A stretch of DNA of 6,087 nt from JADJNW01 sp033761835 (GTDB taxonomy: Bacteria > Bacteroidota > Bacteroidia > Chitinophagales > Saprospiraceae). The notes under the pieces were generated by a model. It saw only the letters and a program-made list of their open reading frames with translations, searched no databases and was not told where the DNA came from. This document shows positions 1 to 6,087 of the stretch, piece by piece (position 1 is the first letter of the stretch; the number at the start of each line of letters is the position of its first letter). Location: the NCBI GenBank assembly GCA_033761835.1, contig JANRME010000005.1, forward strand, positions 1-6,087, read 5' to 3'. The translations under genes were made by a program, and so were the position numbers.

Positions 1-71
1 ACGGCACTTACCCTGCCCTGGTTGGCTATCAAATAGTCCACATACAACTCGAAAGTAGCTGGAAATTTCAT
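1..71 (-). CDS. N-terminal fragment of a probable IS701/IS4-type transposase (runs off left edge)
   Basis: The minus strand opens with an ATG at 71-69 and stays open to the window edge, giving 23 complete codons that begin MKFPATFELYVDYLIANQGR. The run YVDYLIANQGRVSA resembles, from memory, the start of IS701/IS4-superfamily DDE transposases, where a Y-x-D-Y-L-hydrophobic segment precedes a 'SATxLS' stretch and the DNA-binding region. The start is well constrained: an in-frame TGA lies only one codon upstream (TGA GGG ATG), and a GAGGG purine run abuts the ATG. The catalytic DDE residues would lie outside the window, so activity cannot be judged. The gene sits 46 bp beyond the stop of the truncated PIN toxin, in the same orientation, which fits an insertion into that toxin gene. 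With so few residues the family call is tentative; it could be another small DNA-binding protein. Confidence 0.45.
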   Translation of the reverse strand, partial: MKFPATFELYVDYLIANQGRVSA

Positions 72-135
72 CCCTCAAAGGTCGTAACTGTCAAAGAACT
101 TTTTTTTCCTAATTTTTCTAATGCGTAATCTCAGT
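1..135 (-). mobile_element. Inferred 5' end of an insertion sequence interrupting the PIN toxin gene
   Basis: The segment begins, reading the minus strand, just after toxin codon T111 (135-133), where the PIN-family sequence stops making sense. It contains a short A-rich leader and then the transposase-like start at 71. No reading frame of the minus strand in 72-135 continues the expected PIN C-terminus, so a simple frameshift does not explain the break. The exact terminus, inverted repeat and target duplication cannot be defined because the other end of the element is outside the window. The boundary given is the latest point compatible with the intact toxin sequence. Confidence 0.4.
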
Positions 136-465
136 TAGTAAGTAATCAGCGGCAGCGTCTTTTGCTAAGACCAGTAAGTAATTATCTTTAGGATCACGAC
201 AAGCGCTGATTTCCGAAGTAACTTCAATGAGCAATGTAAAGAGTTGGTAATATTCTTGAAAAGTAAGAATAATTTCAGGTTTGATTTTATTCTTGAATTT
301 AGGGCGATTTAATACTTCAAATAATTCATCGGATAATGTCTGAGAAGTAATTATTTCAATATTTTCATCATCCATCAATTGTCGCAATGGAGATTTCAAT
401 TGGTTCAGGATAAAACTGACCCACAAATTGGTATCAATAACAATTTTAATGGGATTTGTTGACAT
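118..465 (-). CDS. PIN-domain toxin (VapC-like, COG1569-type), C-terminally truncated
   Basis: This 115-residue protein has the hallmarks of a PIN ribonuclease toxin. The opening beta strand IKIVIDTN contains acidic D11, E47 lies in the SQTLSDELFEVL helix, and the CRDPKDN motif (residues 89-95) supplies D91 and D94. The family normally continues after 'ADYLLT' with a G-D-K/x-D-L-L segment carrying a further conserved aspartate, then a last strand, for about 135-140 residues in all. Here T111 is followed only by EITH and a TAG. The start at 465-463 overlaps the upstream antitoxin by 20 bases, typical of coupled toxin-antitoxin pairs. PIN toxins use clustered acidic residues to hold Mg2+/Mn2+ and cut RNA. 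Losing the last acidic residue and strand probably makes this copy inactive or weak. I read it as a gene broken by the neighbouring insertion sequence; the PIN assignment is firm, the inactivity is inference. Confidence 0.8.
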   Translation of the reverse strand: MSTNPIKIVIDTNLWVSFILNQLKSPLRQLMDDENIEIITSQTLSDELFEVLNRPKFKNKIKPEIILTFQEYYQLFTLLIEVTSEISACRDPKDNYLLVLAKDAAADYLLTEITH

Positions 466-682
466 AATTGGCAGCTCTTACAGCTTCTACTTCCTGCTGG
501 ATTTCTTCTTCTGAAATGTCTATACTTGGAAAATCCTGAGCGATTTCCAGAAGTTTGCGCCTTGCAAGTAGCCGCTTATCCTGTTCTGAGAGTTCAAAAG
601 CCGCAAAACCCATCTTTTTAGCCAAGTATTCCAAAAATTGGAGTTCGGATTTGTCCTTGACTGTGATAACAATGCTTTCCAT
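446..682 (-). CDS. Antitoxin-like protein of the PIN toxin pair
   Basis: The 78-residue product begins MESIVITVKDKSELQFLEYL, a short beta strand followed by a helix, as in the small Bacteroidota proteins encoded before PIN or RelE toxins. The remainder is charged and helical, with a central basic stretch (RLLARRK, residues 37-43) and an acidic C-terminal helix, SEEEIQQEVEAVRAANY (57-73). That last segment matches the 'EEI-x-x-E-hydrophobic-x-x-x-R' tails common in antitoxins, which presumably wrap the toxin active site. The start ATG (682-680) is the only sensible one. The stop lies 20 bases inside the toxin start, so the two are translationally coupled. It lies 71 bases downstream of the phosphatase stop. 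It would neutralise the toxin and probably autoregulate the pair, but no DNA-binding fold is obvious. It is intact although its partner is truncated. Confidence 0.65.
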   Translation of the reverse strand: MESIVITVKDKSELQFLEYLAKKMGFAAFELSEQDKRLLARRKLLEIAQDFPSIDISEEEIQQEVEAVRAANYVNKSH

Positions 683-753
683 AAGCGAAATTTACATAAA
701 AACGCTTAATAAACAAGAAAAAGTTCAATTCGACTTTCTGAGCTTTCAATTGA

Positions 754-1809
754 TTATCTCAACTCCTCCTCTAAAAACACGCCTTTCCCAATCTCTATTA
801 TCTCTGCTTTTACGGTTGGCTTTTTGCTACTCCAGTCAATCTTTAGCAGCGCATAATTTTTAGCATTCAATTTCCTGCCAACCCGATATTGGTTAGGCTC
901 ATCGTTCGCGTTTGCGCCGGTATAGGCGTGCGTGAGGCCGCTGGAAGTAATATCGTACAAAGGGTAGCCCAATCCTGGGATGTCTATTTTGGAAATCTCG
1001 GCGGTATGGCGGTCGCCACTGAGCAGAATCGCTTGGGCCGGCTTCGTTTTAGCCAACAAATTGAACAAACGTTGCCGCGCCGCAGGAAAGTTTTCCCATT
1101 TTTCATAAGGATGTTCCGCCGAAATGACTTGAATACCCGAACCAATGATATGAATTTGGGCATCGCTCTTGGTCAATTCTTGTTCGAGCCATTGCCACTG
1201 GGCTTCGCCGAGCATATCGCCATTGGCGTTGGGCAAATAACGACGGCGGGTATCGCCTTCTCCTTTTTGCAGTTCATCGCGGAAATAACGTCCATCCAAT
1301 AAAATGATCTTTATGCGCTTGCCTTTTAGACCATAGGTAAAACTTTGGTACAAACCTTCATGCGTGCGCACGGGTGCGTCCTGCGGCACATCGAGGAAAT
1401 CAAGCAGGAGATTTTTACTTTCTACGCGTTTTGGATAATTTTTATCGCCATCGTTTACGCCATAATCGTGATCGTCCCATACGCCGATGATAGGGGTATT
1501 GGAATGCAATTGCTGATAGAATTGATTTTGCTTTTGCTGCTGATACATTTGCTGCATCGCTTGCATATCCTCGGTATCTGCGTAGATAATATCGCCCAGC
1601 CAGATCCAAAGATCGGGATTATGAGCAATCACTTCCGTCCAGAAATCCTGGGGTTCATCTTGTCGATCGCAAGAGCCAAAAGCGATAGTCTGGATGCTGG
1701 CTGCTGGATTTTGGATACTGGTTGCCTGGCGTTCAAAGGCGGTTTGAGTCGTTTTGGGATTGCAGGAAATAAGAATTGCAAGAATGAAAAGGCTTATGAA
1801 TCGAGTCAT
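754..1809 (-). CDS. PhoD-family alkaline phosphatase/phosphodiesterase, lipoprotein
   Basis: The 351-residue protein starts with a hydrophobic signal peptide ending in the lipobox LISC (Cys16), so it should be lipid-anchored in the envelope. The metallophosphatase core begins at about residue 40. Visible motifs are FGSCD (44-48), LGDIIYAD (71-78), WDDHDYG (111-117) and SGDRHTAE (264-271); these supply the Asp/His ligands of the PhoD-type Fe/Ca or binuclear metal site. The family hydrolyses phosphomonoesters and phosphodiesters outside the cytoplasm, mainly to recover phosphate. Like many Bacteroidota members it lacks the N-terminal Ig-like domain of Bacillus PhoD, and its length fits this compact form. 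Two oddities stand out: the linker at residues 29-40 is encoded by a 7-bp tandem repeat, and residues 82-101 are rich in glutamine and methionine before the WDDHD motif. The gene is divergent from the hexosaminidase. The exact substrate is unknown; the family call is strong. Confidence 0.9.
   Translation of the reverse strand: MTRFISLFILAILISCNPKTTQTAFERQATSIQNPAASIQTIAFGSCDRQDEPQDFWTEVIAHNPDLWIWLGDIIYADTEDMQAMQQMYQQQKQNQFYQQLHSNTPIIGVWDDHDYGVNDGDKNYPKRVESKNLLLDFLDVPQDAPVRTHEGLYQSFTYGLKGKRIKIILLDGRYFRDELQKGEGDTRRRYLPNANGDMLGEAQWQWLEQELTKSDAQIHIIGSGIQVISAEHPYEKWENFPAARQRLFNLLAKTKPAQAILLSGDRHTAEISKIDIPGLGYPLYDITSSGLTHAYTGANANDEPNQYRVGRKLNAKNYALLKIDWSSKKPTVKAEIIEIGKGVFLEEELR
1691..1725 (-). repeat. 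Five tandem heptamers, consensus TGGATNC, inside the phosphatase gene
   Basis: On the plus strand the units are TGGATGC, TGGCTGC, TGGATTT, TGGATAC and TGGTTGC, with a sixth partial CTGG following. Thirty-five bases is not a multiple of three, but three units make seven codons, so the coding strand yields a 7-residue pattern, TSIQNPA then ASIQTIA (residues 30-43). The array lies in the flexible linker between the lipid anchor and the catalytic core, where extra residues should be tolerated. Confidence 0.7.
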
Positions 1810-1863
1810 GGCGTTTTTTTTTGCGGAAAATAAAGCTTTTCATGTGAATTCAAGGTTAAGTCC

Positions 1864-1896
1864 TTTGTCGCTTGACAAAAATATTCGCTTTCTTTG
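1864..1896 (+). promoter_or_regulatory. Candidate promoter for the hexosaminidase / serine hydrolase operon
   Basis: A TTTG at 1864-1867 is followed after 21 bases by TTTCTTTG at 1889-1896, one mismatch from the Bacteroidota TAnnTTTG box and at normal spacing. A TTGACA also lies at 1872-1877, but no good TATAAT follows it. The predicted start would leave a leader of roughly 30 bases before the ATG at 1935. It overlaps the candidate minus-strand box, so the two directions may compete for polymerase. Confidence 0.35.
1876..1883 (-). promoter_or_regulatory. Candidate -7 box for the PhoD-family gene
   Basis: Reading the minus strand, TATTTTTG is an exact match to the Bacteroidota -7 consensus TAnnTTTG, 66 bases upstream of the phosphatase ATG. 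A TTTTTG that could serve as the -33 element ends at 1899, but the spacing of 15 bases is shorter than the usual 17-23. The call rests on pattern match and position only. Confidence 0.4.
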
Positions 1897-1934
1897 TACA
1901 AAAAGCAGCCGATACATCTAAAACGAATTAAACC

Positions 1935-4505
1935 ATGCAAAGAATTCTTGTTTTCTGTAGCATTATATTGATTTTAAACGCTTGTAAAAAAGAGCAAACA
2001 ACAGACTTGAATCGCCCTACAGGCGCGGAGCTTGCCGTCACTTGGGAAGTTGTCATCAATGAAGCTACGCCTGGCTTTCAGGCAAAATTTACCATCGCCA
2101 ATCAAAGTCAAGATACCTTCCCCAGTAAGAATTGGGCGATTTATTTTAATCAATTAGGTGGTTCGCCAATGGCTGATAGCAGCGCTCAAGCGATTATTAC
2201 ACATATTACAGGCGATTATTATCAAATGCGCCCAACCGAACGTTTCAACAGCATAGCGCCGGGTGAAAGCATCACTTTTAGCGTGCCTTATCAGGGAAGT
2301 TTGCGCAAAATCTCTTTCGCGCCGAAAGGAATGTATATCGTATTTGAAAATGCGGATGGTGGCGAGCAAGCGCCGGAAATGCTTTCAAATATTACGATTT
2401 TGCCACTGCCAAATGAAGATCAAATATCTGTGAATGGCAACGCTATACCGCTCGCGCAATGGTATTACGAGCAAAATGCCGCTACCACTACCCTACCCGA
2501 CGGGCAGTTTCCAAAAATTATTCCTTCGCCAGTGAGTATAAAAACGGGCAGCCAAACATTAATAATTAATAATAGCTGGGCGATTGCTTATACAAATGAA
2601 TTAAAAAATGAGGTAGATTATTTAGTAAATATAATAGAAAGTATTTTGGGTAGCAAATTAAAAACCACTACTAATAATACTTCCGCCGCTAAAGAAAGAA
2701 TTCTATTAAAAATCAATCCACAAATTGAAAAAGCAGAAGGCTATACGCTCACTGCTAATGCTGCCAATGGCATCATAATCGAAGGGAAGGACGCAGCTGG
2801 CGTTTTTTATGGCATTCAAAGTTTATTATCATGGCTGCCGCCCGATGCTTTCAAAGGCAATCAAAACAATTTGACAATCAACGAAGTACAAATCGAAGAT
2901 GCGCCACGCTTTGGTTATCGGGGTTTGTATTTGGATGCTTCGCGCAATTTTCATAGTAAAACTTCGATATTAAAAATATTAGATTTATTAAGCTTTTATA
3001 AAATAAATAAACTAAATCTTTTAGTTGGTAATGATGAAGGCTGGCGTTTGGAAATTCCGACTTTGCCGGAACTCACACAGGTAGGGGCTCGCCGCGGACA
3101 TACGCGCACCGAGGAAGATAAATTATATCCTTTTTATGGCTCTGGCCCTTTTGATGATGAAAAAGTTTCTTACGGCACCGGATATTATACAAAAGCCGAT
3201 TTTATTGAAATTTTACAAAAAGCAAAAAGTCGGCACATCGAAGTAATTTTAGAATTTGATACGCCAGGACACAGTCGTGCTGCGATCAAAGCGATGCAGG
3301 CACGTTATAATCGTTTAATAAAAGAAGGCAAGAAAGAAGAAGCCGAGGCTTATTTATTACATGATCCTGATGACGCTTCTAAATATAATTCCGCTCAAAA
3401 TTATAAAGATAATGTAATGTGCATCTGTAAAGAAGCGCCTTATCGCTTCTGGGAAACCGTGATTAATGAAGTGCAGGCAATGTATAAAGAAGCGGGCGTA
3501 ACTTTACATACCATTCATGTCGGGGGCGACGAAGTACCCAATGGTTCTTGGGAACAATCACCTATATGTAATGATTTTAAATCAAAAAATCCGCAGTATA
3601 AAACCATCGAAGATTTACAACATTATTTCTTGCGACGTGTGAATGCAATGCTACTCGAAAGAGGCTTGAATACTGGGGGTTGGGAAGAAATTGCATTAAA
3701 AAAAGAAGGCAATCGCTATGTGCCAAATCCAGAATTTGCAGATAAAAAATTACAAGCTTACGTCTGGATTAGCGCCTGGGATAGCGACGGCTTGGCGCAT
3801 CGTATGGCAAATGCAGGTTTTCCTGTTATCGTTTGTAATACACCGAATCTTTATTTTGATCTTGCGTATAATCCTGATGCTCAGGAGCCTGGACTAACCT
3901 GGGGCGGTTTGGTTGGCAATCGTCAACCCTTTGCGCTTACGCCGGAGAATCTTTTCACCTCTGAAAGTTTCTTCAATCCCCCCGCCAATACTGGGAAATT
4001 GGAACTTTTGACAGCGACCGGACTGCAACATATTCTTGGCATACAGGCACAGCTTTGGAGCGAAACGATCAGGGGGCAGGAAGCGCTGGAATATATGATG
4101 TTGCCCAAGCTTCTGGGCTTAGCCGAACGCGCCTGGTCACAGCAACCTGCCTGGGCTCAAATTTCTGATCCTACTCAACGAAAAGCCTCGCTGGATAAGG
4201 CTTATAATGTTTTTCTCAACACAGCCGGACAGCGCGATCTGCCGCGATTGGATCATCTTTTTGGTGCCTGGAATTACAGAATCGCTCCTCCCGGCGCTAT
4301 TATTATTAATAATCAATTACAAGCGAATACGGAGTTCCCTGGTTTTCAGATTCGTTATACAATGGACGGCAGCGAACCGAATATGAATTCAACTTTATAT
4401 AAAAATCCGGTACAAGTAAATGGAATTATAAAATTGAAAGTATTTGATACCAGAGGTCGATCCAGCAGAACTATGACTGTCGATGCAGGAGAATTAGCAC
4501 AATAA
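1935..4505 (+). CDS. GH20 beta-N-acetylhexosaminidase (chitobiase-like), lipoprotein
   Basis: The 856-residue protein begins with a lipoprotein signal peptide ending LNAC (Cys17); the KKEQ that follows may act as a weak Bacteroidota surface-export tag. Domains in order are: a chitobiase-type N-terminal carbohydrate-binding domain (about 30-160), the alpha/beta GH20b domain (about 190-320), the GH20 TIM barrel (about 325-740), and a C-terminal chitobiase Ig-like domain (about 785-850). Active-site residues are visible: R329 in GYRGLYLD, H446 in DTPGHSR, the catalytic pair D532-E533 in HVGGDEVP, W583 in GGWEE, Y640, and W708/E710 in LWSE. GH20 enzymes use substrate-assisted catalysis, with Asp orienting the 2-acetamido group and Glu as acid/base, to remove terminal GlcNAc or GalNAc. 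The layout and length match Serratia chitobiase (about 885 aa), so chitobiose or similar oligosaccharides are likely substrates. All key residues are present. It heads the plus-strand operon. Confidence 0.95.
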   Translation: MQRILVFCSIILILNACKKEQTTDLNRPTGAELAVTWEVVINEATPGFQAKFTIANQSQDTFPSKNWAIYFNQLGGSPMADSSAQAIITHITGDYYQMRPTERFNSIAPGESITFSVPYQGSLRKISFAPKGMYIVFENADGGEQAPEMLSNITILPLPNEDQISVNGNAIPLAQWYYEQNAATTTLPDGQFPKIIPSPVSIKTGSQTLIINNSWAIAYTNELKNEVDYLVNIIESILGSKLKTTTNNTSAAKERILLKINPQIEKAEGYTLTANAANGIIIEGKDAAGVFYGIQSLLSWLPPDAFKGNQNNLTINEVQIEDAPRFGYRGLYLDASRNFHSKTSILKILDLLSFYKINKLNLLVGNDEGWRLEIPTLPELTQVGARRGHTRTEEDKLYPFYGSGPFDDEKVSYGTGYYTKADFIEILQKAKSRHIEVILEFDTPGHSRAAIKAMQARYNRLIKEGKKEEAEAYLLHDPDDASKYNSAQNYKDNVMCICKEAPYRFWETVINEVQAMYKEAGVTLHTIHVGGDEVPNGSWEQSPICNDFKSKNPQYKTIEDLQHYFLRRVNAMLLERGLNTGGWEEIALKKEGNRYVPNPEFADKKLQAYVWISAWDSDGLAHRMANAGFPVIVCNTPNLYFDLAYNPDAQEPGLTWGGLVGNRQPFALTPENLFTSESFFNPPANTGKLELLTATGLQHILGIQAQLWSETIRGQEALEYMMLPKLLGLAERAWSQQPAWAQISDPTQRKASLDKAYNVFLNTAGQRDLPRLDHLFGAWNYRIAPPGAIIINNQLQANTEFPGFQIRYTMDGSEPNMNSTLYKNPVQVNGIIKLKVFDTRGRSSRTMTVDAGELAQ

Positions 4506-4519
4506 AATAAATATAGAAA

Positions 4520-5929
4520 ATGCACAATATGATACGTTTTATTATATTATTCCTGCTATTTACAATAATTTATCAAAATAATTTCGCACAAATTCCTTAC
4601 GAGCAGCAGCGCCAAATCGACGCCGTATTCGCAGAATGGAATCGAACGGATTCGCCGGGCGGCGCACTCGCTATTATAAAGAATGGACAAATTCTTTACA
4701 AAAAAGGCTATGGCATGGCAGATTTGGAACATGGCGTGCCAATCTCCTCAGAAACAGTCTTTTATGCGGGTTCTGTTTCCAAGCAATTTGTGGCGATGTG
4801 CATTTTATTATTACATGAACAAGGTAAACTTTCATTGGATGATAAGGTAAAGAAATATATTCCCGAATTACATAATTATGATACAATCATTACGATCCGG
4901 CAGATGGTGCATCATATCAGTGGCTTGCGCGATTACTTATCGTTGCTGGGTTTGAGCGGCAGGGATTATCTCGATCATATTCCAAAACAAATGGTACTGG
5001 ATATGATATTTCGGCAAAAAGAATTAAATTTTGAGCCGGGGACGCAATACGCGTATAGCAATTCCGGCTATTTTCTTTTAGCAGAAATCATAGGGCGCGT
5101 GTCTGGCAAAACCTTGCGCCAGTACGCCGATGAGCATATTTTCCAGCCCCTGGGCATGACGCATTCTTTTTTTAATGATAATACGTATCAAATTATCCCC
5201 GATCGCGCATTTAGTTATCAGCGCGGTGCGAATGGAATATTTACTTCTTTATTAATGCGCTTTGATCTGGTGGGTTCGGGCGGTTTATATACGACCGTAG
5301 AGGATTTATATAAATGGGATCAAAATTTTTATAAAAACAAGCTCGGCAAAGCCCAACAAAGTCTGATTGACACCATGCTGACCGAAGGAAAATTCAATAA
5401 TGGTGCGTCTTGCGGCTATGCTTTTGCCTTAAGCCCGGGTACATATCGCGGTTTGCCAACCTACGGGCATACGGGTTCGCTGGCGGGCTATCGTGCCTAT
5501 TATGTACGCTTCCCTAAGCAAATATTTTCGATTATTTTATTGGGAAATGTCGCGCAATTCGCGCCCACCGGCAAAGCCGAAGCCATCGCCGACATACTGC
5601 TCGCAGATCAATTGGCAGCGCCAACACCCGACACCAATGATTCCGTGCCAGAAACGCCCATAACCACGCCCACCTATACTGCGCAAGACCTGCAAGAACT
5701 CCCCGGAAAATATTATAGCGAAGAACTCAATGCTTATTATAATATTATATTAGAACGCAATGAAATTTATATTCAGGCAGGATATGAATCTAAAATATTA
5801 CTCAATGATTTTGTAAAAAGTGGTTTTTATGATATAATATTCCTACGCGAGGGCAAGCGCAAAGCGATAAGCGGGATGGTTTTGAAAGCGGGATTGATAA
5901 AGAATATAAAGTTTGAGAAAGTAGAATAG
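4520..5929 (+). CDS. Secreted beta-lactamase-fold serine hydrolase (PF00144) with C-terminal domain
   Basis: The 469-residue protein has an N-terminal signal peptide (hydrophobic stretch 5-18, likely cleavage near FAQ, residues 22-24) and no lipobox, so it is probably periplasmic or exported. The class C-type penicillin-binding fold spans about 28-360. Its three motifs are visible: SVSK (nucleophile S85, K88), YSN (Y179, N181) and HTG (317-319), the last replacing the KTG of true beta-lactamases, as usual in esterases and D-amino-acid peptidases of this family. A Pro/Thr-rich linker (about 367-386) leads to a beta-rich C-terminal domain (about 388-469), a DUF3471-like tail often seen in this family. 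Substrate cannot be read from sequence; antibiotic resistance is not implied. It starts 14 bases after the hexosaminidase stop, so the two are almost certainly co-transcribed. A second in-frame ATG at 4529 would also keep the signal peptide. Confidence 0.9.
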   Translation: MHNMIRFIILFLLFTIIYQNNFAQIPYEQQRQIDAVFAEWNRTDSPGGALAIIKNGQILYKKGYGMADLEHGVPISSETVFYAGSVSKQFVAMCILLLHEQGKLSLDDKVKKYIPELHNYDTIITIRQMVHHISGLRDYLSLLGLSGRDYLDHIPKQMVLDMIFRQKELNFEPGTQYAYSNSGYFLLAEIIGRVSGKTLRQYADEHIFQPLGMTHSFFNDNTYQIIPDRAFSYQRGANGIFTSLLMRFDLVGSGGLYTTVEDLYKWDQNFYKNKLGKAQQSLIDTMLTEGKFNNGASCGYAFALSPGTYRGLPTYGHTGSLAGYRAYYVRFPKQIFSIILLGNVAQFAPTGKAEAIADILLADQLAAPTPDTNDSVPETPITTPTYTAQDLQELPGKYYSEELNAYYNIILERNEIYIQAGYESKILLNDFVKSGFYDIIFLREGKRKAISGMVLKAGLIKNIKFEKVE

Positions 5930-5954
5930 TTTTTACATTTAAATTCTAAGTACA

Positions 5955-5966
5955 GGACAAAAGTCC
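5955..5966 (+). other. Small hairpin downstream of the serine hydrolase
   Basis: GGAC and GTCC flank an AAAA loop, 26 bases after the operon's last stop codon. The 4-bp stem and the following mixed AATTT make a poor terminator. It could instead be part of the border of a mobile element that begins here. Confidence 0.25.
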
Positions 5967-5981
5967 AATTTCAAAAAATAA

Positions 5982-5997
5982 GCTCAAAAAGTTGAGC
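5982..5997 (+). repeat. 6-bp stem hairpin just upstream of the right-edge ORF
   Basis: GCTCAA (5982-5987) and TTGAGC (5992-5997) form a perfect 6-bp stem with the loop AAAG. It ends five bases before the ATG at 6003, so the TTGAG that might serve as ribosome-binding sequence would be sequestered in the stem. Hairpins that hide a start in this way are known for some transposase genes; here that role is inference. Confidence 0.45.
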
Positions 5998-6002
5998 AGT
6001 TT

Positions 6003-6087
6003 ATGTTTGATAAAATCAAGTCCAAGTCGAAAGATGCTAAAAAGCTTAGCCTTTCGTTCTCTGAGCGATTTTATGGTTATCTGATGT
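6003..6087 (+). CDS. N-terminal fragment of an unrecognised ORF (runs off right edge)
   Basis: An ATG at 6003 opens 28 complete codons that reach the window edge without a stop. An in-frame TAA at 5979-5981 with no other ATG between limits the start to this position. The peptide is strongly basic at first (MFDKIKSKSKDAKK) and continues with a hydrophobic/aromatic segment, LSLSFSERFYGYLM. I do not recognise a family. The basic start, the hairpin over the start region and the position at the other edge from a transposase-like start allow a second, different insertion-sequence transposase, but nothing in the visible residues proves it. It is preceded by 73 bases after the serine hydrolase stop, so it may have its own transcription. 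Confidence 0.4.
   Translation, partial: MFDKIKSKSKDAKKLSLSFSERFYGYLM

Noticed and set aside
3..128. Open plus-strand frame from the left edge to a TAA at 126-128
   Set aside because: It has no visible start, no recognisable motif, and lies opposite the better-supported transposase-like start and the toxin 3' end.
687..716. TTG-N19-TAAATTTC on the minus strand before the antitoxin, resembling a Bacteroidota promoter
   Set aside because: The box lacks the final G and ends only four bases from the start codon, which would require a leaderless transcript; chance is likely in AT-rich DNA.
555..863. Plus-strand ORF of 102 codons across the antitoxin start and the phosphatase 3' end
   Set aside because: It is antisense to two better-supported genes, spans their intergenic gap and has a low-complexity Ser/Leu-rich translation.
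889..1833. Long plus-strand ORFs of 137 and 162 codons opposite the phosphatase gene
   Set aside because: They lie entirely or almost entirely antisense to a gene with clear metallophosphatase motifs, and their translations show no recognisable domain; they are frame shadows.
1872..1900. TTGACA followed by a possible sigma-70 -10 element
   Set aside because: At 17-base spacing the next hexamer is TGTACA, a poor match to TATAAT; the Bacteroidota-type boxes fit better.
4520..5929. Reading the serine hydrolase as a beta-lactamase resistance gene
   Set aside because: The third motif is HTG rather than KTG and the C-terminal extra domain is typical of general serine hydrolases of PF00144; the sequence gives no support for antibiotic hydrolysis.

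Overview
The window looks like a piece of a Bacteroidota chromosome, possibly a Saprospiria-type or related environmental lineage. Two genes start with lipoprotein signal peptides ending in Leu-x-Ser/Ala-Cys. Translation starts are preceded by A-rich leaders rather than strong Shine-Dalgarno sequences. The main intergenic region carries boxes resembling the Bacteroidota TAnnTTTG / TTTG promoter. The gene families (stand-alone PhoD-type lipoprotein, chitobiase-like GH20 lipoprotein, secreted serine hydrolase with a C-terminal beta-rich domain, PIN toxin pair) are all common in that phylum. This assignment is inference; no rRNA or marker gene is present.

Layout, left to right. Bases 1-71 (minus strand) hold the first 23 codons of what looks like an IS701/IS4-type transposase running off the left edge. 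Directly beside it is a minus-strand toxin-antitoxin pair: an antitoxin-like 78-aa protein (446-682) overlapping a PIN-domain toxin (118-465). The toxin loses its expected C-terminus a few codons after a recognisable family motif, exactly where the putative insertion sequence begins, so it appears to have been cut by that insertion. Next, still on the minus strand, is a PhoD-family phosphatase/phosphodiesterase lipoprotein (754-1809), whose N-terminal linker is encoded by five tandem 7-bp units. A 125-bp divergent intergenic region (1810-1934) carries candidate promoters for both directions. On the plus strand follow a four-domain beta-N-acetylhexosaminidase lipoprotein (1935-4505) and, 14 bp later, a secreted beta-lactamase-fold serine hydrolase (4520-5929), very likely one operon. 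The right end (5930-6087) has two small hairpins and the first 28 codons of an unrecognised plus-strand ORF.

Functionally, the hexosaminidase would release GlcNAc/GalNAc from chitin-type or cell-wall oligosaccharides at the outer envelope. The serine hydrolase may act on a peptide, ester or D-amino-acid substrate in the same compartment, and the divergent phosphatase could scavenge phosphate or phosphodiesters. No intergenic stretch exceeds 300 bases. I did not find an evidently new system; the best leads are the IS-truncated toxin, the in-gene heptamer repeat, and the GH20/serine-hydrolase pairing.
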